Counted from the first letter of the stretch, positions 1 through 11,897 are shown. The stretch is DNA of 64,000 nucleotides from Sipunculus nudus (GCA_026874595.1 CM049315.1:14229664-14293663); one strand, 5' to 3'. Translations and numbers: made by a program. The notes: generated by a model from the sequence alone, not told the origin.

Positions 1-244
1 GGAAGATTTACTTTCGCTTCGCCGTATCCCTGCAAGACGTGATCATTTGGTAATGGCCCAGTTAGTCGAACATTTTATATATAAAAGGAGCCACACACGC
101 CACAGAACCCCCTCTTTAATGAATTCAGGAAAAAGATATGAACAAAAGTCTAATCCGAATGAAATGCGCCCAAGTTTGCCATTCTCTCATCCCATTCTAT
201 TCGCTTTCATGCTATTATCAATAACCAACTTTTGGTTTGATTAT

Positions 245-2110
245 AGCAATTAAGAAGTAGACTAAGAAGAGTATGTATTATAACACAGACTTATTCTAAT
301 GACTTAAAGCTAGCTAATTTAAAATGTATATTCAAATCCCTGTCATTTTTAGATGAACTGTGTATGATATTGAGGTAGATAATTTAAAATTATTTTCTTT
401 GCTTATTAGCAGATAAACCTGGAAAATATATCGATGCGCATTATACGGATGCGCACCAAAGGGGTGCAGAAAATTCAGTAGGTTTTATCGCGCACACATC
501 GATGCTTGACCATTAGAGCTGAAAAAATGACAAGAGGTAAAGGTAACTTAAATGTGAATTCTAATCAACCACTATTTAAATCATTATGGTAAAATTAGAC
601 CCAATCAGTGATTATATACAGTATAAATAGATCCAGAGTATATATATATTTTTTCTATAAGCATGTATAATTTTACAGTAAAGGTTGAAAATTGAGCGAC
701 CATTTAAACGTTTAATATTAAAACATAATAAAAATCGAGATTTTTTTACTGGACGTTGCGTTTTTATTTCCTTGAAATGTTTTAAATTATATATACATGG
801 TTTCTACATAAATTGATAGACTCGTAAAAGACCTTTCGAGAGATGTCTTCATTATTAAGATTGGATGCTGTTCACATTTAGTTACCCCTACCTTTTGTCA
901 TTTTTCAGCTCTTAAGGTCAAGCGTCGGCTAACAAAGGTCAGTAGCACAAAAAGGATACCACAATTTGATAGTACTCCCCCCCCCCCCCCCCCAGATGTG
1001 CTGTAGAGGTATCAAGCTACCATAATATAAAGTCAATGCTTGGCTGTGTGGTGGGTTAAACAATTTCGTTTATTTGAGCCCCTACAGAAATAAGCTCCCG
1101 GACTTTTGACACAATTGAATTTAAAGTGGCTCCATTATTTTATACAAGGCTGAACAGGAGGACAAGTGCCTGAGGCTGGTTACAGTCTTCAGTTATAAAT
1201 CACACACGATAAAATATACAACAGGTGCAACATAACTGTTCATATGTACAGTTTATGAACTTATAATACAATTTATAGCACGCTATATAGGAACAGCCCT
1301 TTGTTTATCCGTTGGTGATTAACAAACTGGTAGTTTGCAGAGTTAATCATCCTAATGCTTGTCGGATATGTCACGGAAAAGGTACTGCCCCCTGACCAGA
1401 AGAAGGAACTGGATAAATTAATAATTCATACTATGGCGTGTCGACAATGAGTTGGACTAACGCTTGCCATGGTGAATGCTGAGCTGACCGTATACACAAA
1501 GCCGTATGGATTTCGGGATTATGAGAGGCAATTGCCAATGACAACCACCACTATATCACATCCGCAGCATCTATAACCAAGGCCTTCACTACCACTCTGA
1601 TATCAGACTTCGTTGCCAAAGGAGAGCACATCACGGAGATCTTTGCACCAGGAGGTGTGGTTTGAGAGATGCCGTGGCACACAAGATTGGTTTCCCTAAT
1701 TACTGGGGCGTCAATATGTCCTGTCTCAATGTGACCCCGAGATGAATTCGTCAAGTAATACATAACCCCCCCCCCCCCCGACACACAAACACACATATTA
1801 TTCTGCGGGATCACCGCTCATTTTTTTTACGTATCAAACGTTATTTTTGTTGACTAAGCACGAAGTCCTCACAGGAATCAATATTGTTTTTCATTGATCT
1901 TTTTCCAATCCCTACAAGAAATCATTCTATGTTTTAAAATACAAACTTTTTCTTCCTAATTTTTAAAATCGAACATGTTTATAACATTCTGTTGTCCGTA
2001 TGCACCATGCTGCACAATTCTGTATCCTTCCTATAAGATGACATTTTATGTCTAGACCCATAATAAACAACATGGTCCGCTCGCTCCCTATTCTTGTAAT
2101 TAATGTAATT
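245..2110. repeat. Old duplicated block, paralogue of 43178-44215
   Basis: Several stretches can be aligned by eye, in the same order and direction, with 43178-44215. About 250-420 matches 43180-43345, both starting just after a TTTGATT...AGTTAAGAAG-like stretch. About 1786-2110 matches 43891-44215, including the GAACATGTTT block and the CCGCTCGCTC block. Identity looks moderate and the spacing differs, so the duplication is old and carries later indels. Poly-C runs of 17 (977-993) and 14 (1766-1779) lie inside. No convincing gene is seen; the short frames are not recognisable. Confidence 0.6.
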
Positions 2111-2194
2111 GTTTAATGTGGTCTAAATTTGCTACATATTGGTTCTTGTATGTTATATCATATAAATGAAACTGAAGTGGTTGAATCGGACAAT

Positions 2195-2262
2195 GGTAAA
2201 CCTCGAACCTGGCAGACATCTGCGGTATTTCCCACCACTACGCCACTTCCGGCAAGGGCACC
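2195..2262 (-). repeat. tRNA-like sequence (tRNA-derived SINE head or tRNA pseudogene)
   Basis: On the minus strand there is an A-box-like TGGCGTAGTGGTGGG followed about 35 bases later by a B-box-like GGTTCGAGG, the internal RNA polymerase III promoter layout. The acceptor and anticodon stems do not close well, so a functional tRNA is unlikely. The sequence downstream of it was not recognised as a known SINE body. Confidence 0.4.
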
Positions 2263-4296
2263 ACTATACTAATTACCAATATGTCCTGGCGGCCTATGCT
2301 TTGGTCTGTCCTACCCCTCTTGATCCTGATTAACGTTGATTCTTGCACCTTGTAGCTGTGTTATAAAAAGCATAAGGTAAGATGTTTCTTAGGACAGTTT
2401 CTTTTTCTATTGTGTCTTCACAAGTTAAAAAATATATACAACAACAATACTTCCACATCGTTTTCGGCTGGCATTAATCTGCCGAAGGTATATGGAATAC
2501 GCCGAGCTGGCGGCTGAGATTCAAGGTCCAGAATGGGATGAGGTCGCCTAAAATCACTCAGCACATGCGGGAACTGCACGAAGAACCAAAAAAGCTTCCA
2601 AGCACCCTGGGTGTATTTAGTATTAACGTATTCATGTAAAAACAACAATATGTATAATACACATACACACACACACATATATATACATATATATATATGC
2701 CTATTGTATTATCTTTAATTTGTATTACCTTTAATTTCTTATCACTATTCTTTTTCATCTTTACCTGGCGTCGACAATGTATTTTTATTGTAAAAGCGAA
2801 GCTGCTTTCTTTAACCACTTTAATTTCAAAACATTTACAGGTCTCTAGTATTAAGGTTGGTCCTGCAGGCTCCTTGTATGCCAGTGCTGATGACATAGCA
2901 CAATGAATGAAGTTCCATCTGAACGGAGGAAAGGTGAGTGGCTTTCTGTCCCTCCAACTAAAGAGAGTCACAAAACGGCAGCACAATCTTCTCTTATGTC
3001 AGAGCATATGTGGCAGTGCGTCATTAAATAACATAATCACATAAAAAAATTAAGATTAATTGATTTATTTTAAGAACTGATAAATGGAAAGTCACGAATG
3101 TAAAAGAAAACAATGCGCTTTAATTTTAAACCACCAGCCCAAGATGATGAATTTTATGTTTTTATTTTTTTTTAAATATTCTAGTATCGAAATGTTTTCT
3201 TATTTCATTTTCGTCAAAGAAAACAAAACGGAAGTAATACAAAGGCATCGGCACAAAAGAGGCAATAATGGAGGCATTATGTACACAGAATGAAAACGGA
3301 AGTCAGGAATTCAGAGCCAGCGCACTTTGTGAGACCTTCCTGTCAATGGCGCCACCTGCGTTTCAAGTTTTCTACCGTCCTCAAACTTATTGATTAAAAT
3401 AAAATTATAAACCAGTTCCGGGGTCCAGGTTCCGAGTGTGTCATTGTTATTTTACCCATAGATTTTAAAGACTGGAGTATCAACTGTCGCAAGCATTGCC
3501 AGGCCTCGAGTGTCAGTCGTACGCTTATTGCTATTAAGATATGATAAGCCCATTAACTCTTTAGTTGGCCTAATGTGCCGCGGTGCAAGGCGCAGCGGCG
3601 GCACGGCCTTTGATAAACGAGTCTGCTAGATGTTACTTTCACTGAAGCTCGCTGAAGCGGAGAGCGCTATATCCTGTCCCTGAGCAGTAAACCACTAGAA
3701 TAACATTGACCGTAATTATGAATGCGCAAATCGTTTGTTATTTTTTCAAGGATTATGCGCAACAAGTATATCTAGAGAGGTCTCGTGTTGAGGAATCACT
3801 GAGTCGATTTCGGGTTAGATGTGGTCAATCTGCATCATTTTCTGCCGTGATACATGACGGACGACTAGAATTTGTAAACCTTGCTTTCCTTGAATAACTT
3901 CTGATTTCTTAAAGTTTTCATCAGTTTTCACACTTCTGGCAGATTAGCCTTGTATTATAGTATTCGGATGACTTTCATTTTGATGGATAACAGTGAGCCA
4001 TCGCCCGCTCTGTCACTGACGGCGTTGTCCTCGTATTATATCTCAAGTTTACCGCAGCCAAGCTATAGCTTAGGCGCCATAAGCAACGACAGCTTCACAC
4101 TCGTTCGCATGCCACAAGATGTTTCTTTTGAATGAAAATATGTTGTGTGAACTTACGATTGTTCCAATATTTACATTAAATAAATATTTAGATTGGAACT
4201 GCTTGTGACAATAAACCAAACCAAACATCCACAAAAGATTGGTATCTATCTAAATTATTATCATTTTGTTCTTAAATTGTGAATATTTCTCATTCC
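2263..4296. other. Intergenic stretch with no recognisable gene
   Basis: A small (CA)n/(TA)n microsatellite lies near 2660-2698. Open frames on both strands, including a 142-codon minus-strand frame at 2558-2986 that runs through the microsatellite, show no family motif. I see no RNA gene or recognisable mobile element here. Confidence 0.5.
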
Positions 4297-4539
4297 TTAA
4301 AGGACATGACCAGCGAAATATACCCCATTTGTGTAGAGTGCATCTTACCCCTATTAAAGTGACATACCGCTGGTGATCTGTGCTGACTGAGCTTGATTAA
4401 TGAGCAATTAGGCAAATATGTGGCTAATCGCCACAGGGTCAGAGCTACAGAGCCGTTCGGGTTCTCAAGTGCAGGCACAGGCTGTGACGTCAGCTCAGGA
4501 ACTGCAGGCTTACTACGGCAGTCACCCTGTGTATACACA

Positions 4540-4770
4540 ATGGCCACTGGTTTTTGCAACGATGTCCTTTCTGAAAGTTTCGAATCTATCACGGATTCAA
4601 CAGTCCATTTTGACTCTTCAAGCTACGACAACTTTAGTGATCATTCAGGTAAAGTTACAAGAACACCGGGGAGCGCAAAAGTACAGCCGTACATGTTTGA
4701 GCCGGCCCATGATGACAATTCGAGTGACGAGTCAATAATATACAATCACCGTAACGTAAATGGTTATTTT
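4540..4770 (+). CDS. Putative first exon, acidic protein with a P2X7 tail-like motif, inside the TTAA element
   Basis: An ATG at 4540 opens 77 codons that end exactly at a strong splice donor (GTAAGT at 4771-4776), phase 0. The peptide is Ser/Asp rich and contains a VQPYMFEP block near residues 48-55 followed by an acidic DDNSSDE stretch. This order resembles the N-terminal part of the P2X7 C-terminal ballast-like zinc proteins that are expanded in molluscs, where an acidic leader and an xPYxxEP motif precede a Cys-rich core. The Cys-rich core is not in this exon and I could not identify a convincing second exon. The frame is open upstream of the ATG to 4393 only through a TTG codon. It starts 38 bp after the subterminal repeat that carries a CRE-like TGACGTCA, which could serve as promoter. 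The family call is tentative. Confidence 0.4.
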
Positions 4771-5079
4771 GTAAGTTGTTTTTATTCCAAATATATATGT
4801 AAAATAGGTGAACGTTATGTAAATTAATTTCAGATATTATGTGATAAATGCACAGCAATTTTTAATACAAGACATGTCAGCTGTGAATGATAAAATCTCC
4901 ACGTTATTATCGTCCCGCGTGAGAGAAAGGTGTGCAAGTCCTTTAAAATAATGCGAATGACTAACAGACGGGTATCCTTATCTTATTAATATAATGCTTG
5001 ATAATTTAATTTGCATAATATGCGATACATTTAAACAGGTCAGGGCTGACCGCAGTTTTAAGACGTCCTTCAATTTAGG

Positions 5080-5520
5080 TATACGTATACTTCAAAGGAA
5101 TGACGGTCGTCCTTAAATCGAAGTACGAAACCCACAGCCTTCGTGTTGCCAACTTGCGATTACTTTATCAGTATTTTCTCCATATTAATTCAATGTTTAT
5201 TGGTCAGTTTTTAGCTCAGAGCCACTGCCAATGAATCGGGCAACCTGATTGGATGTCAGTTGACAAGAACGCATTTTGCCCAAAGTGGCGGACACGAGAC
5301 GATCTTTGACGAGGTTCTTTGCACACAACGTTTAAATCGAGCTATTATAAGCGAATTATCAAACGGGCAACATCAACTTTATGTTAGTATGAAGAAGTAA
5401 TTACTATTTTAACGGAATTTGGATAGTTAATTAAGATTCTATCGTCGATTTTAAAGCGATCTACTGTTATCCATGCATTGTTTGTAAGTTGTGTATATTC
5501 GCGTACTTAAATCGAAATGC
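5080..5520. repeat. Internal inverted repeat of the TTAA element
   Basis: The segment around 5330-5520 is the reverse complement of sequence around 7230-7425. The shared parts include the CATCAACTTTATGTTAG block and a block ending in GCGTACTT. A further direct copy of the latter block lies at 6957-7030. The inverted copy includes the tail of the THAP reading frame (a LNRAIIS-type peptide on the plus strand versus YNRAIVS on the minus strand). This suggests an internal inverted duplication after the element formed. Confidence 0.6.
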
Positions 5521-7395
5521 GCAAGCATGCCGTGAAAAACGATTAAAAAATATGTAAAAATAAAAATAAAGATATAGCTGTCAGATATTTTGTGGAAATT
5601 ATTTATTTTGTGTATTTAATAAACTTAATAATATTTGAAGTATGTGATGTTGACATGTTACATATAGGCCTATACCGGTGCATGGTGCAGTGTTTATGCA
5701 CAAGTCGCCCGTGTGTGTTTGCAAAATGTCAGTTAAATATTCTGTTTGTTTATTCAGTTTTGTTATAAATGATATATTGTAAAAAAACTTGTATATTTAG
5801 AAAATAAAACTGTACATATGAATTAATGTACCCGCGCAGGAAATTTGTAATTAAAATACATTTATTTTCTACATCTGTTAAAAGTCGAATTACATGAGAT
5901 CACAGTGTCCATGGTGGAGATTCACAAGTTAAAACTAAGGTGTTTTTTAACAAAGTCATTTGGATATGTTCTCTTAAATGTCTAATTTTGTTGAGTAACC
6001 ATGGCATAATTTTAAGCTTGTGTTTCGACGAAATAGTATGCACCAAAATTCAACAATGAAATAAATTGATAATCATCTAATTTACGCTCCCCACCTTTGT
6101 CATGCGCACACACATACAAATATATTTATATACTTTTTTATTTGTAATAGGTTATATTTATCCTGCAGGAACAGATGATAACAGCTATGCATCTTCACAG
6201 CTGTGGTCGCGGCAGCAAACCTTGGTGTCCAATTGTGCCTGTCTCCGGGCTTCCGATGAACTCCAGTTAACACTTCAGATCTTTTAAATCACGGTCATTC
6301 ATTATACATTAAATCCATTTGTGTTGTGTTTTTCATATTTTTATGTTTCTGATCATAAAATAAAACATCATTGTGAAGATTGATTTTTATCCAACATTTC
6401 AGGTGTATATATATATCACATGATTGAAAAATTAAACAAGATGTGTCATCATTTGGCTTTATTAGTTCTGGAATAAAATCTGCAAACAAAGAGACATATA
6501 TGAATAATGATTTTTATGAATTTATTTTTATAATTTTAGGTCTTCTATGAATGAACATTGCAAAAAACAAATGTTGCCAATTTTAATCATGTTTTAATTC
6601 ATTACACAGAAGTCTAGTAAATTAGCGTATATTTTAAAATATACATAAAAATCGTTCTAAGAAAGAATTTAAGAAAGCCTTTTTCCAGTTTAATCTGCCG
6701 TGGAGCGCTAATCCTTTTATTCATGCAGAATTGAACACAAAGACACGTTTTGTAAAGAAATTGCTATCTCAATTCTTGGTATAGTCATACTTGCATTATT
6801 TGATAGGCGCACTTCAAAATGAAATATATCCAGATATTAATTCGTTTAATTATGACACGAATGATTCTTATATTAAATCCATATGTTAATATGAGTTCCT
6901 AGGGATTTCCTTTCACTGTTATTGGAAGGAAGACATACTTTTGGTAAGTTATCTAGAGGCGTACTTCGATTTTAGCACGCGACTATATACAACTTACAAG
7001 CAATGGAGAAACAGTGGATTGCTTAAAGTCGGCAAAAAACGCTGAACATCACCGGTAGGCGTACATATCGAAGTTATATTTTTATAATATTATTGGATTT
7101 ATTAAATACACAACAAAGTAATTTCCCAAAAAATATACCTGGCAGCCAGATCTTAATATATATATTTTTATATAATTTGTACGAGGGGCTTCAATTTTTA
7201 TTGTTTTTTTAAGGCATGCTAGCAGGATGTTATAGAGGTGTACTTATGTGTTAAGTACGCGACTAAATACAATTAACAAGCAATGGGAAACAGTGGATTG
7301 CTTTTAAACTGGCAATATAATTTTAATTAACTATCCGAAATTTGTTAAGATAGTAATCAATTCTTCATTCTAACATAAAGTTGATGTTGCCTGTG

Positions 7396-7608
7396 TTATA
7401 ATACGCTGACAATGGCTCGATTGTAACGTAGTGTGAAGGCTAAGCACAAAACGGAACGAGCTAATGGCCCCTCCCTGCTTGCTCGCCTCACGCAAACAAA
7501 GTTGACCCATTTCTTCAAACGTTCTGGCTGGCTCAAAGGAAACCTGTGTAAACTCACACCATCACGGTTTATGTTACTGCAGCCACCCGCTACACAACTA
7601 TTTGGCAT
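7396..7608 (-). pseudogene. THAP-domain protein fragment (transposon-borne)
   Basis: The minus-strand frame starting at the ATG at 7606-7608 begins MPNSCVAGGC and continues through SLHRFPL and LKKW, the signature of a THAP C2CH zinc finger, a DNA-binding domain shared by P and Kolobok transposases and their host derivatives. The first two Cys ligands (spaced CX4C) and the conserved Trp are present. The third ligand region reads SVLC-LAF where the family has C-x2-H, so the fourth zinc ligand (His) is missing, apparently by loss of a codon. The frame then runs into the element's internal repeat and ends. It lies just inside the right subterminal inverted repeat of the TTAA element, so it is most likely its DNA-binding gene, now broken. 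The reading frame is open further upstream to 7653 but the domain starts at 7608. Confidence 0.7.
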
Positions 7609-8164
7609 TATTTTAACTATTAACGATCGAAAGCAATACAGGAAACGGTACACCTATTGTCATGAATTCTCACATGTGGCTTTGGTATGACCGACTGCCG
7701 TTCCTGAGCTGACGTCATTCCGAATATTCATGAGGCACGGAACCGATCATTGCCGAACGCAGACAGGGTAAAACCAAGCATCTTACAGCTCTTATTAGAC
7801 GCGGTTTTAATTACTTTAGACCGGTAGTAACGACTACACACAGAGCCAAAAGTTACAAAAACAATTCATTTACGGGATAATATGATCAAATTGCGGTTTT
7901 ATTTACGCTGGTCATGTCCTTTAAGACATTTTCTATGTTTATGTTACCTGTTATGAAGGACGAGCGATGTCATCAATTTTCAAGATGGCGGCCTTCGGAC
8001 TTGCCGCCCGATAGACATCGTGCTTTGAAAACTTTCAGAATATGATTTAAACAAACTATGTATGAAATAATGTTCAATAAACGTTAGTTGCTCAAATTCG
8101 AGAATTTTAGCTTATGTCTTAGGATAAAAGACGTCTGACATCGTTTGGACACTGGATTACCATA

Positions 8165-8940
8165 ATGAACTTGAAACGTTTTATTTGATTAAACGCCTAC
8201 TATTATACATATATATTCAGTGGCGTTGTACACAGCACAGTATATAAAAGAACATTTTAAGAGCATAATAAGACCACAGTAAAACCTACATACATATCTG
8301 ACAAACATATACAAAGTTAAAATAGATTTGTCAGATATTCAAGTTAAAAGAGTGAATAGAAATTACTAAAATAAAATGTTTTAAGATTCTTTTTAAAAGT
8401 GTCGCGTGAGGCAGATTGCTTAATATAATCTGGAAGAACGTTCCACAATTTAAGACCAATAGTTCCAAAGCTTCTATCATTAAAAGTCTTTCTCTTGTTA
8501 AAAGGAATAATATACAATGAGTTCAAAGTATTTTTCTGAGCGCAGTCCTGGCCTTTTCACCTCAGATGATTTAAGAAGTTCAGTCAAGTACACCGGAGCA
8601 TTGCCAACTGAACAATTGTCCACAAATGTTAATATTTTGAAATTTATCCTGGCTTTGATAGGAAGCCAGTGAAGATCAAACAGTGCTTGTTTAGAACTTT
8701 CACGTTTTCTTCGATTTAATACCAGCTGGGCACACATTGACTGAATTCTCTGCATCTTATATATATCACTTTCTGCAATTCCATATAGTATTCCATTACA
8801 ATAATCTAGATGTGACATAACCAATGACAAACAGAGTATTTCAGCAGCCTCTTTTGTCAGGTATTTTCGTTTGCACTTAATCCTGAAGTAATTCAACATA
8901 GCTACACGACATTTCATTTTTACATGTTCTTTAAAGTCTA
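8165..8940 (-). pseudogene. 5'-truncated non-LTR retrotransposon, reverse transcriptase C-terminus
   Basis: On the minus strand, 8917-8498 encodes a peptide with SLVMSHLDYCNGILYG, LVLNRRKR and FDLHWLPIKARINFKI, the classic C-terminal end of Jockey/CR1/L2-like LINE reverse transcriptases. After a frameshift near 8510-8526 the reading continues in 8526-8344 with FGTIGLKLWNVLPDYIK and DTFKKNLK, the terminal segment of the same proteins. The fragment begins abruptly near 8940, as expected for 5' truncation during target-primed reverse transcription. The 3' untranslated region continues to a polyadenylation-type AATAAA (minus strand) near 8170. The catalytic YADD region is absent. Dead copy; clade not resolvable by eye. 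Confidence 0.8.
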
Positions 8941-9209
8941 ATGCAATGCGACGGGGATTCCCTTACACTTTCTGTCACCGGCAACAATAAAGGCATATAC
9001 GTTCACGTTTGGGGTCTCTAGGAATTAACGAGCTGTTCCCATGTCACGCCGAAGGGGGACTCTCGCGCTGTATTAATTAGCGCCGGGGTTATCAGCGGTA
9101 TCTCTGTGTGCCTTTGAGCAGCGAGTTTTATGACTCCCTTCAGCAACATTAGACACGACCAGACTCTCAGCTGGTACTCCAGTCTGTAAACTCCTTGTTT
9201 TACCGATAA

Positions 9210-9625
9210 TGCTAGGTAATGAGTGTAATTTTACTGAACATGTCGGTACATGTACTATGTTCAGCAGAGATATATCATATAAGACACGAAGGTCCAAGTG
9301 TGGACTACCTGAATACATGATTTCAGTGCAAATGTTACCAAGCAGGTCGAGCTGTGAGACCACTGTTGGCGTTCTCATAGCAACGATGCCAATCACATGT
9401 GGCGTGACGGCCTGATATGCAAATACGGGGGAATCGTCAGGTCCTCAAAGAGCCTTGTGACGCCTTAATATGCAAATATCAGGGATTCACCATACGGACT
9501 TTACAGGGCTTTTGTGATAAGAGCTGGCACCGAGTTAAGTCAATCGGTACATTGAATCACGTTTTATTTAGGGCATTTTATTAGTAAACGCAAATACTAA
9601 AGCCCAGGCAGGGCTATGTCACTTA
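9210..9625. repeat. Duplicated block, paralogue of 46285-46655
   Basis: The block aligns in the same orientation with 46285-46655. Shared landmarks in order are ACACGAAGGTCCA, CATGATTTCAGTGC, GGCCTGATATGCAAAT, GGGAATCGTCAGG, AATATGCAAATATCAGGGATTC and AAAGCCCAGGCAGGGCTA. Identity is high with small indels. No protein-coding signal is apparent. Together with the 245-2110/43178-44215 pair it suggests one larger old duplication later expanded by insertions on the left side. Confidence 0.75.
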
Positions 9626-10551
9626 TGCATTAATGAACCTGGGAACATTAGGTGAATAAATACACAGGTTTTGGTAACTTCTACACGAATGAACCTTGGA
9701 GTATAGTCGGGCAGCTTAAGGCGAGTGGCGCAGCTAGTGTACGCAGCCAACGTGTACGCCCTCGATCTCTTGCTTGACAAGTGCTATTTTGTCCGTAACA
9801 CTCGCTAACCTTTGCCAAAAACTAATATTAAACAAATCCAGCAAGAGACCGTCCTGGATACTTGTTGAAACTTATGTAGAAACTTCTGTGCTTGATTTAA
9901 GTTATGTCCGTTATCCTGTATGTTTGTTTTTATCCCAGCATCCGTGCAACAGTAACTTTATAGAGGTATCCGCTCTATTATTCCGAACACTCAACTGAGC
10001 GGTACTATATCACGTCATGGTTTGAATTAGTAATTTTGAAAAGGACAGGTTCATTACATGTCGTGGCACATTCTACTGAACGCGGATTAAGAAAACCACA
10101 GGATCAGAATTTTATGATGTCATTCAGCTATCTGGACTTGAGGTTTTATACAAGGAGGTTTTTTATACAATTAAGCACATACTGACCATCGAAGATTCCT
10201 ATGCAGATAGGTGCAAAGACAAATTCTCTCAAGGCAGGCTTCGACCATAGTGCTAGTCATTATAACCAAACTATCTTGGTTATCACCACGAAGCTTTTTC
10301 CACTTTTGTACAGACAACGAAATTTGGCTGATACCATATTGTTTCCACATTAGTGTATGCGTTGTATATATTTAACATATTCGTATGGGAACAGGTTTTA
10401 ACCAGCATGCTAAGATCGATCCGCTTTCGGGTGTGACGGCGCCAAAGTTTTGATCAGACTTTTATCATTGCTATTAAGTCTTAACATATTTATATCACTA
10501 GGCAAAGGGAATTTATCCGATCAGAGTGTACTAAAATTTACATCCGTATTT
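9626..10551. other. Intergenic stretch with no recognisable feature
   Basis: No gene, RNA or mobile-element signature was recognised between the duplicated block and the Gypsy element. Short open frames carry no family motif. Confidence 0.4.
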
Positions 10552-10555
10552 GTAA

Positions 10556-11437
10556 TGTTACAGATGTCTGTTACATGTATTGTTGACATTTAATTCGTGT
10601 GGCGCGGGCGTGGCTCGTTGCTGTAGCAACCTCGCCTGGCCGGGTGTTGCAGGCTCGGTGTATTCCGCATTGTTTGAACTCTGACGTGTAGAAACACAGC
10701 GCTAATGCAATTCTGGAACTTTCTGCGCTGGTCGCGCTCTATGAGCGCGTGTCATGCGTGGTTCTTTGAGCGTTTGTATTATTTATTTTTGGGTTCTTTC
10801 GATTGTTCGTGAAATAGAAGTTTCTAGAATTTTCGATTGAAAAGTTATAAATAGGGGCTGTGTTTAGAGCCAGAGAGAGGAGAGAGAAATATTCCAGCGG
10901 ACACGGAAGAGTGTGAGTCAGTTTTGGACCTATCCGATAATTGCAGTAGTGTCACGGATTCTATACGAACTCTATGCAGATTTAGTGCGGCCTTTCTCCA
11001 GTTTGCTTTCTGGATTATTATAAGAACTTCACTTTTGGAGAACCTCAGATTGATTTTGTGACTGAATTGGACTATTATTCTCTGAGAAGATTTATGTGAA
11101 CTGTTCATCTGGATTATACATTTTAAATGACTTAATGTCGCTGTGACAGTGGTGGTATCCAGGTACTGTACACTTTATCATTATACTGTGTAATTGTATT
11201 GATTTACTGTTATACTGTTGTTATACTGTGTAATTGTATTGATTTAGTGTATTGTAATGTTAGAAATTTTAAGAATAAATTATAATTATTTGTTAACAAA
11301 AAAACCCTGACTTATTTATTCATTCCCCTTGACATTTCACGCTGCCTAGTGTTACAGAATCTGATTTTTTTAAATCTCCATAACCAAATTTATGCTCGTC
11401 ACGACTACGTGATCTGTTGTTATTAGGTTTCGTAACA
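10556..11437 (+). repeat. 5' LTR of the Gypsy element
   Basis: The LTR starts TGTTACAG and ends CCGTAACA-like (TTTCGTAACA), giving short TGTTAC/GTAACA inverted ends with canonical TG...CA. A TATAAATA box at 10846-10853 and an AATAAA at 11274-11279 place U3, R and U5 in the usual order. A short internal duplication of a TTATACTGTGTAATTGTATT unit lies near 11170-11245. It matches the solo LTR at 23114-24342 across its whole length apart from the SINE nested in the latter. Confidence 0.85.
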
Positions 11438-11489
11438 TAAAATCGTGGGCTCAGAAATTCAGAAATTGTGAAAAGCGCAAAGAAAAGAC

Positions 11490-11873
11490 GAATTTGCTAG
11501 GACAAAAGAGCAGTTGTTTGATCGCTGGTGTAGTTCTAAAAATGTAATGAAAGATTATGACAATTTGCGCCAGTTGATTTTGCTTGAAGAATTTATGCGC
11601 TGCATTAACGCAGATGTTTAAACTTTTCTTGATGAGGAAAGTCCTGAAACACTTGACATTGCTGCTCAATTAGCTGATAATTATTCATTAACACATAAAA
11701 TGTCCTTTAATAGCCAATCAAACCAGTCATTCACAAACAAGAATGTAAATCAGTATGGTCAAAAGAAGTTTAAAGCGCAGTCACCCAGTACTAGTAGTCC
11801 TGATAGTTCAGCAAAGTCCACTGCTACACCTCAGTCCACGTCCACTGTGTCTGAATCCACCCACAGCCAGTGA
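11490..11873 (+). pseudogene. gag remnant of the Gypsy element
   Basis: The frame from 11490 reads EFARTKEQLFDRWC, then LRQLILLEEFMRC, TFLDEE and LADNYSLTHK. This is the capsid C-terminal, SCAN-like region of Gypsy Gag proteins of animals, followed by a Ser/Thr/Gln-rich linker ending in TGA (11871-11873). One in-frame TAA follows INADV, where the family has a coding residue. The zinc-knuckle part expected downstream is missing, removed by the deletion that joins gag to the protease end. The protein would package element RNA; here it is dead. Confidence 0.75.
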
Positions 11874-11897
11874 TTTTCGAAGACTTTTTTTTCAGTT

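Larger units (their letters stand above)
4297..7924. mobile_element. TTAA-target DNA transposon (Kolobok-like), 3.6 kb
   Basis: The element spans 4301-7920 and is flanked by TTAA on both sides (4297-4300 and 7921-7924), a TTAA target-site duplication. The ends are perfect 15-bp inverted repeats, AGGACATGACCAGCG at 4301-4315 and its reverse complement at 7906-7920. A second perfect inverted pair, TGACGTCAGCTCAGGAAC, lies subterminally (4485-4502 and, inverted, 7700-7717) about 185-205 bp from each end. A THAP zinc-finger frame starts just inside the right subterminal repeat, reading inward, and an acidic exon starts just inside the left one. TTAA duplications together with a THAP domain are features of the Kolobok superfamily; piggyBac also uses TTAA but lacks a THAP domain. 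No full transposase catalytic region was found, so this copy is probably non-autonomous or decayed. Confidence 0.8.

Noticed and set aside
2558-2986. 142-codon minus-strand frame
   Set aside because: Runs through a (CA)n/(TA)n microsatellite, begins and ends without recognisable motifs, and has no similar frame elsewhere.
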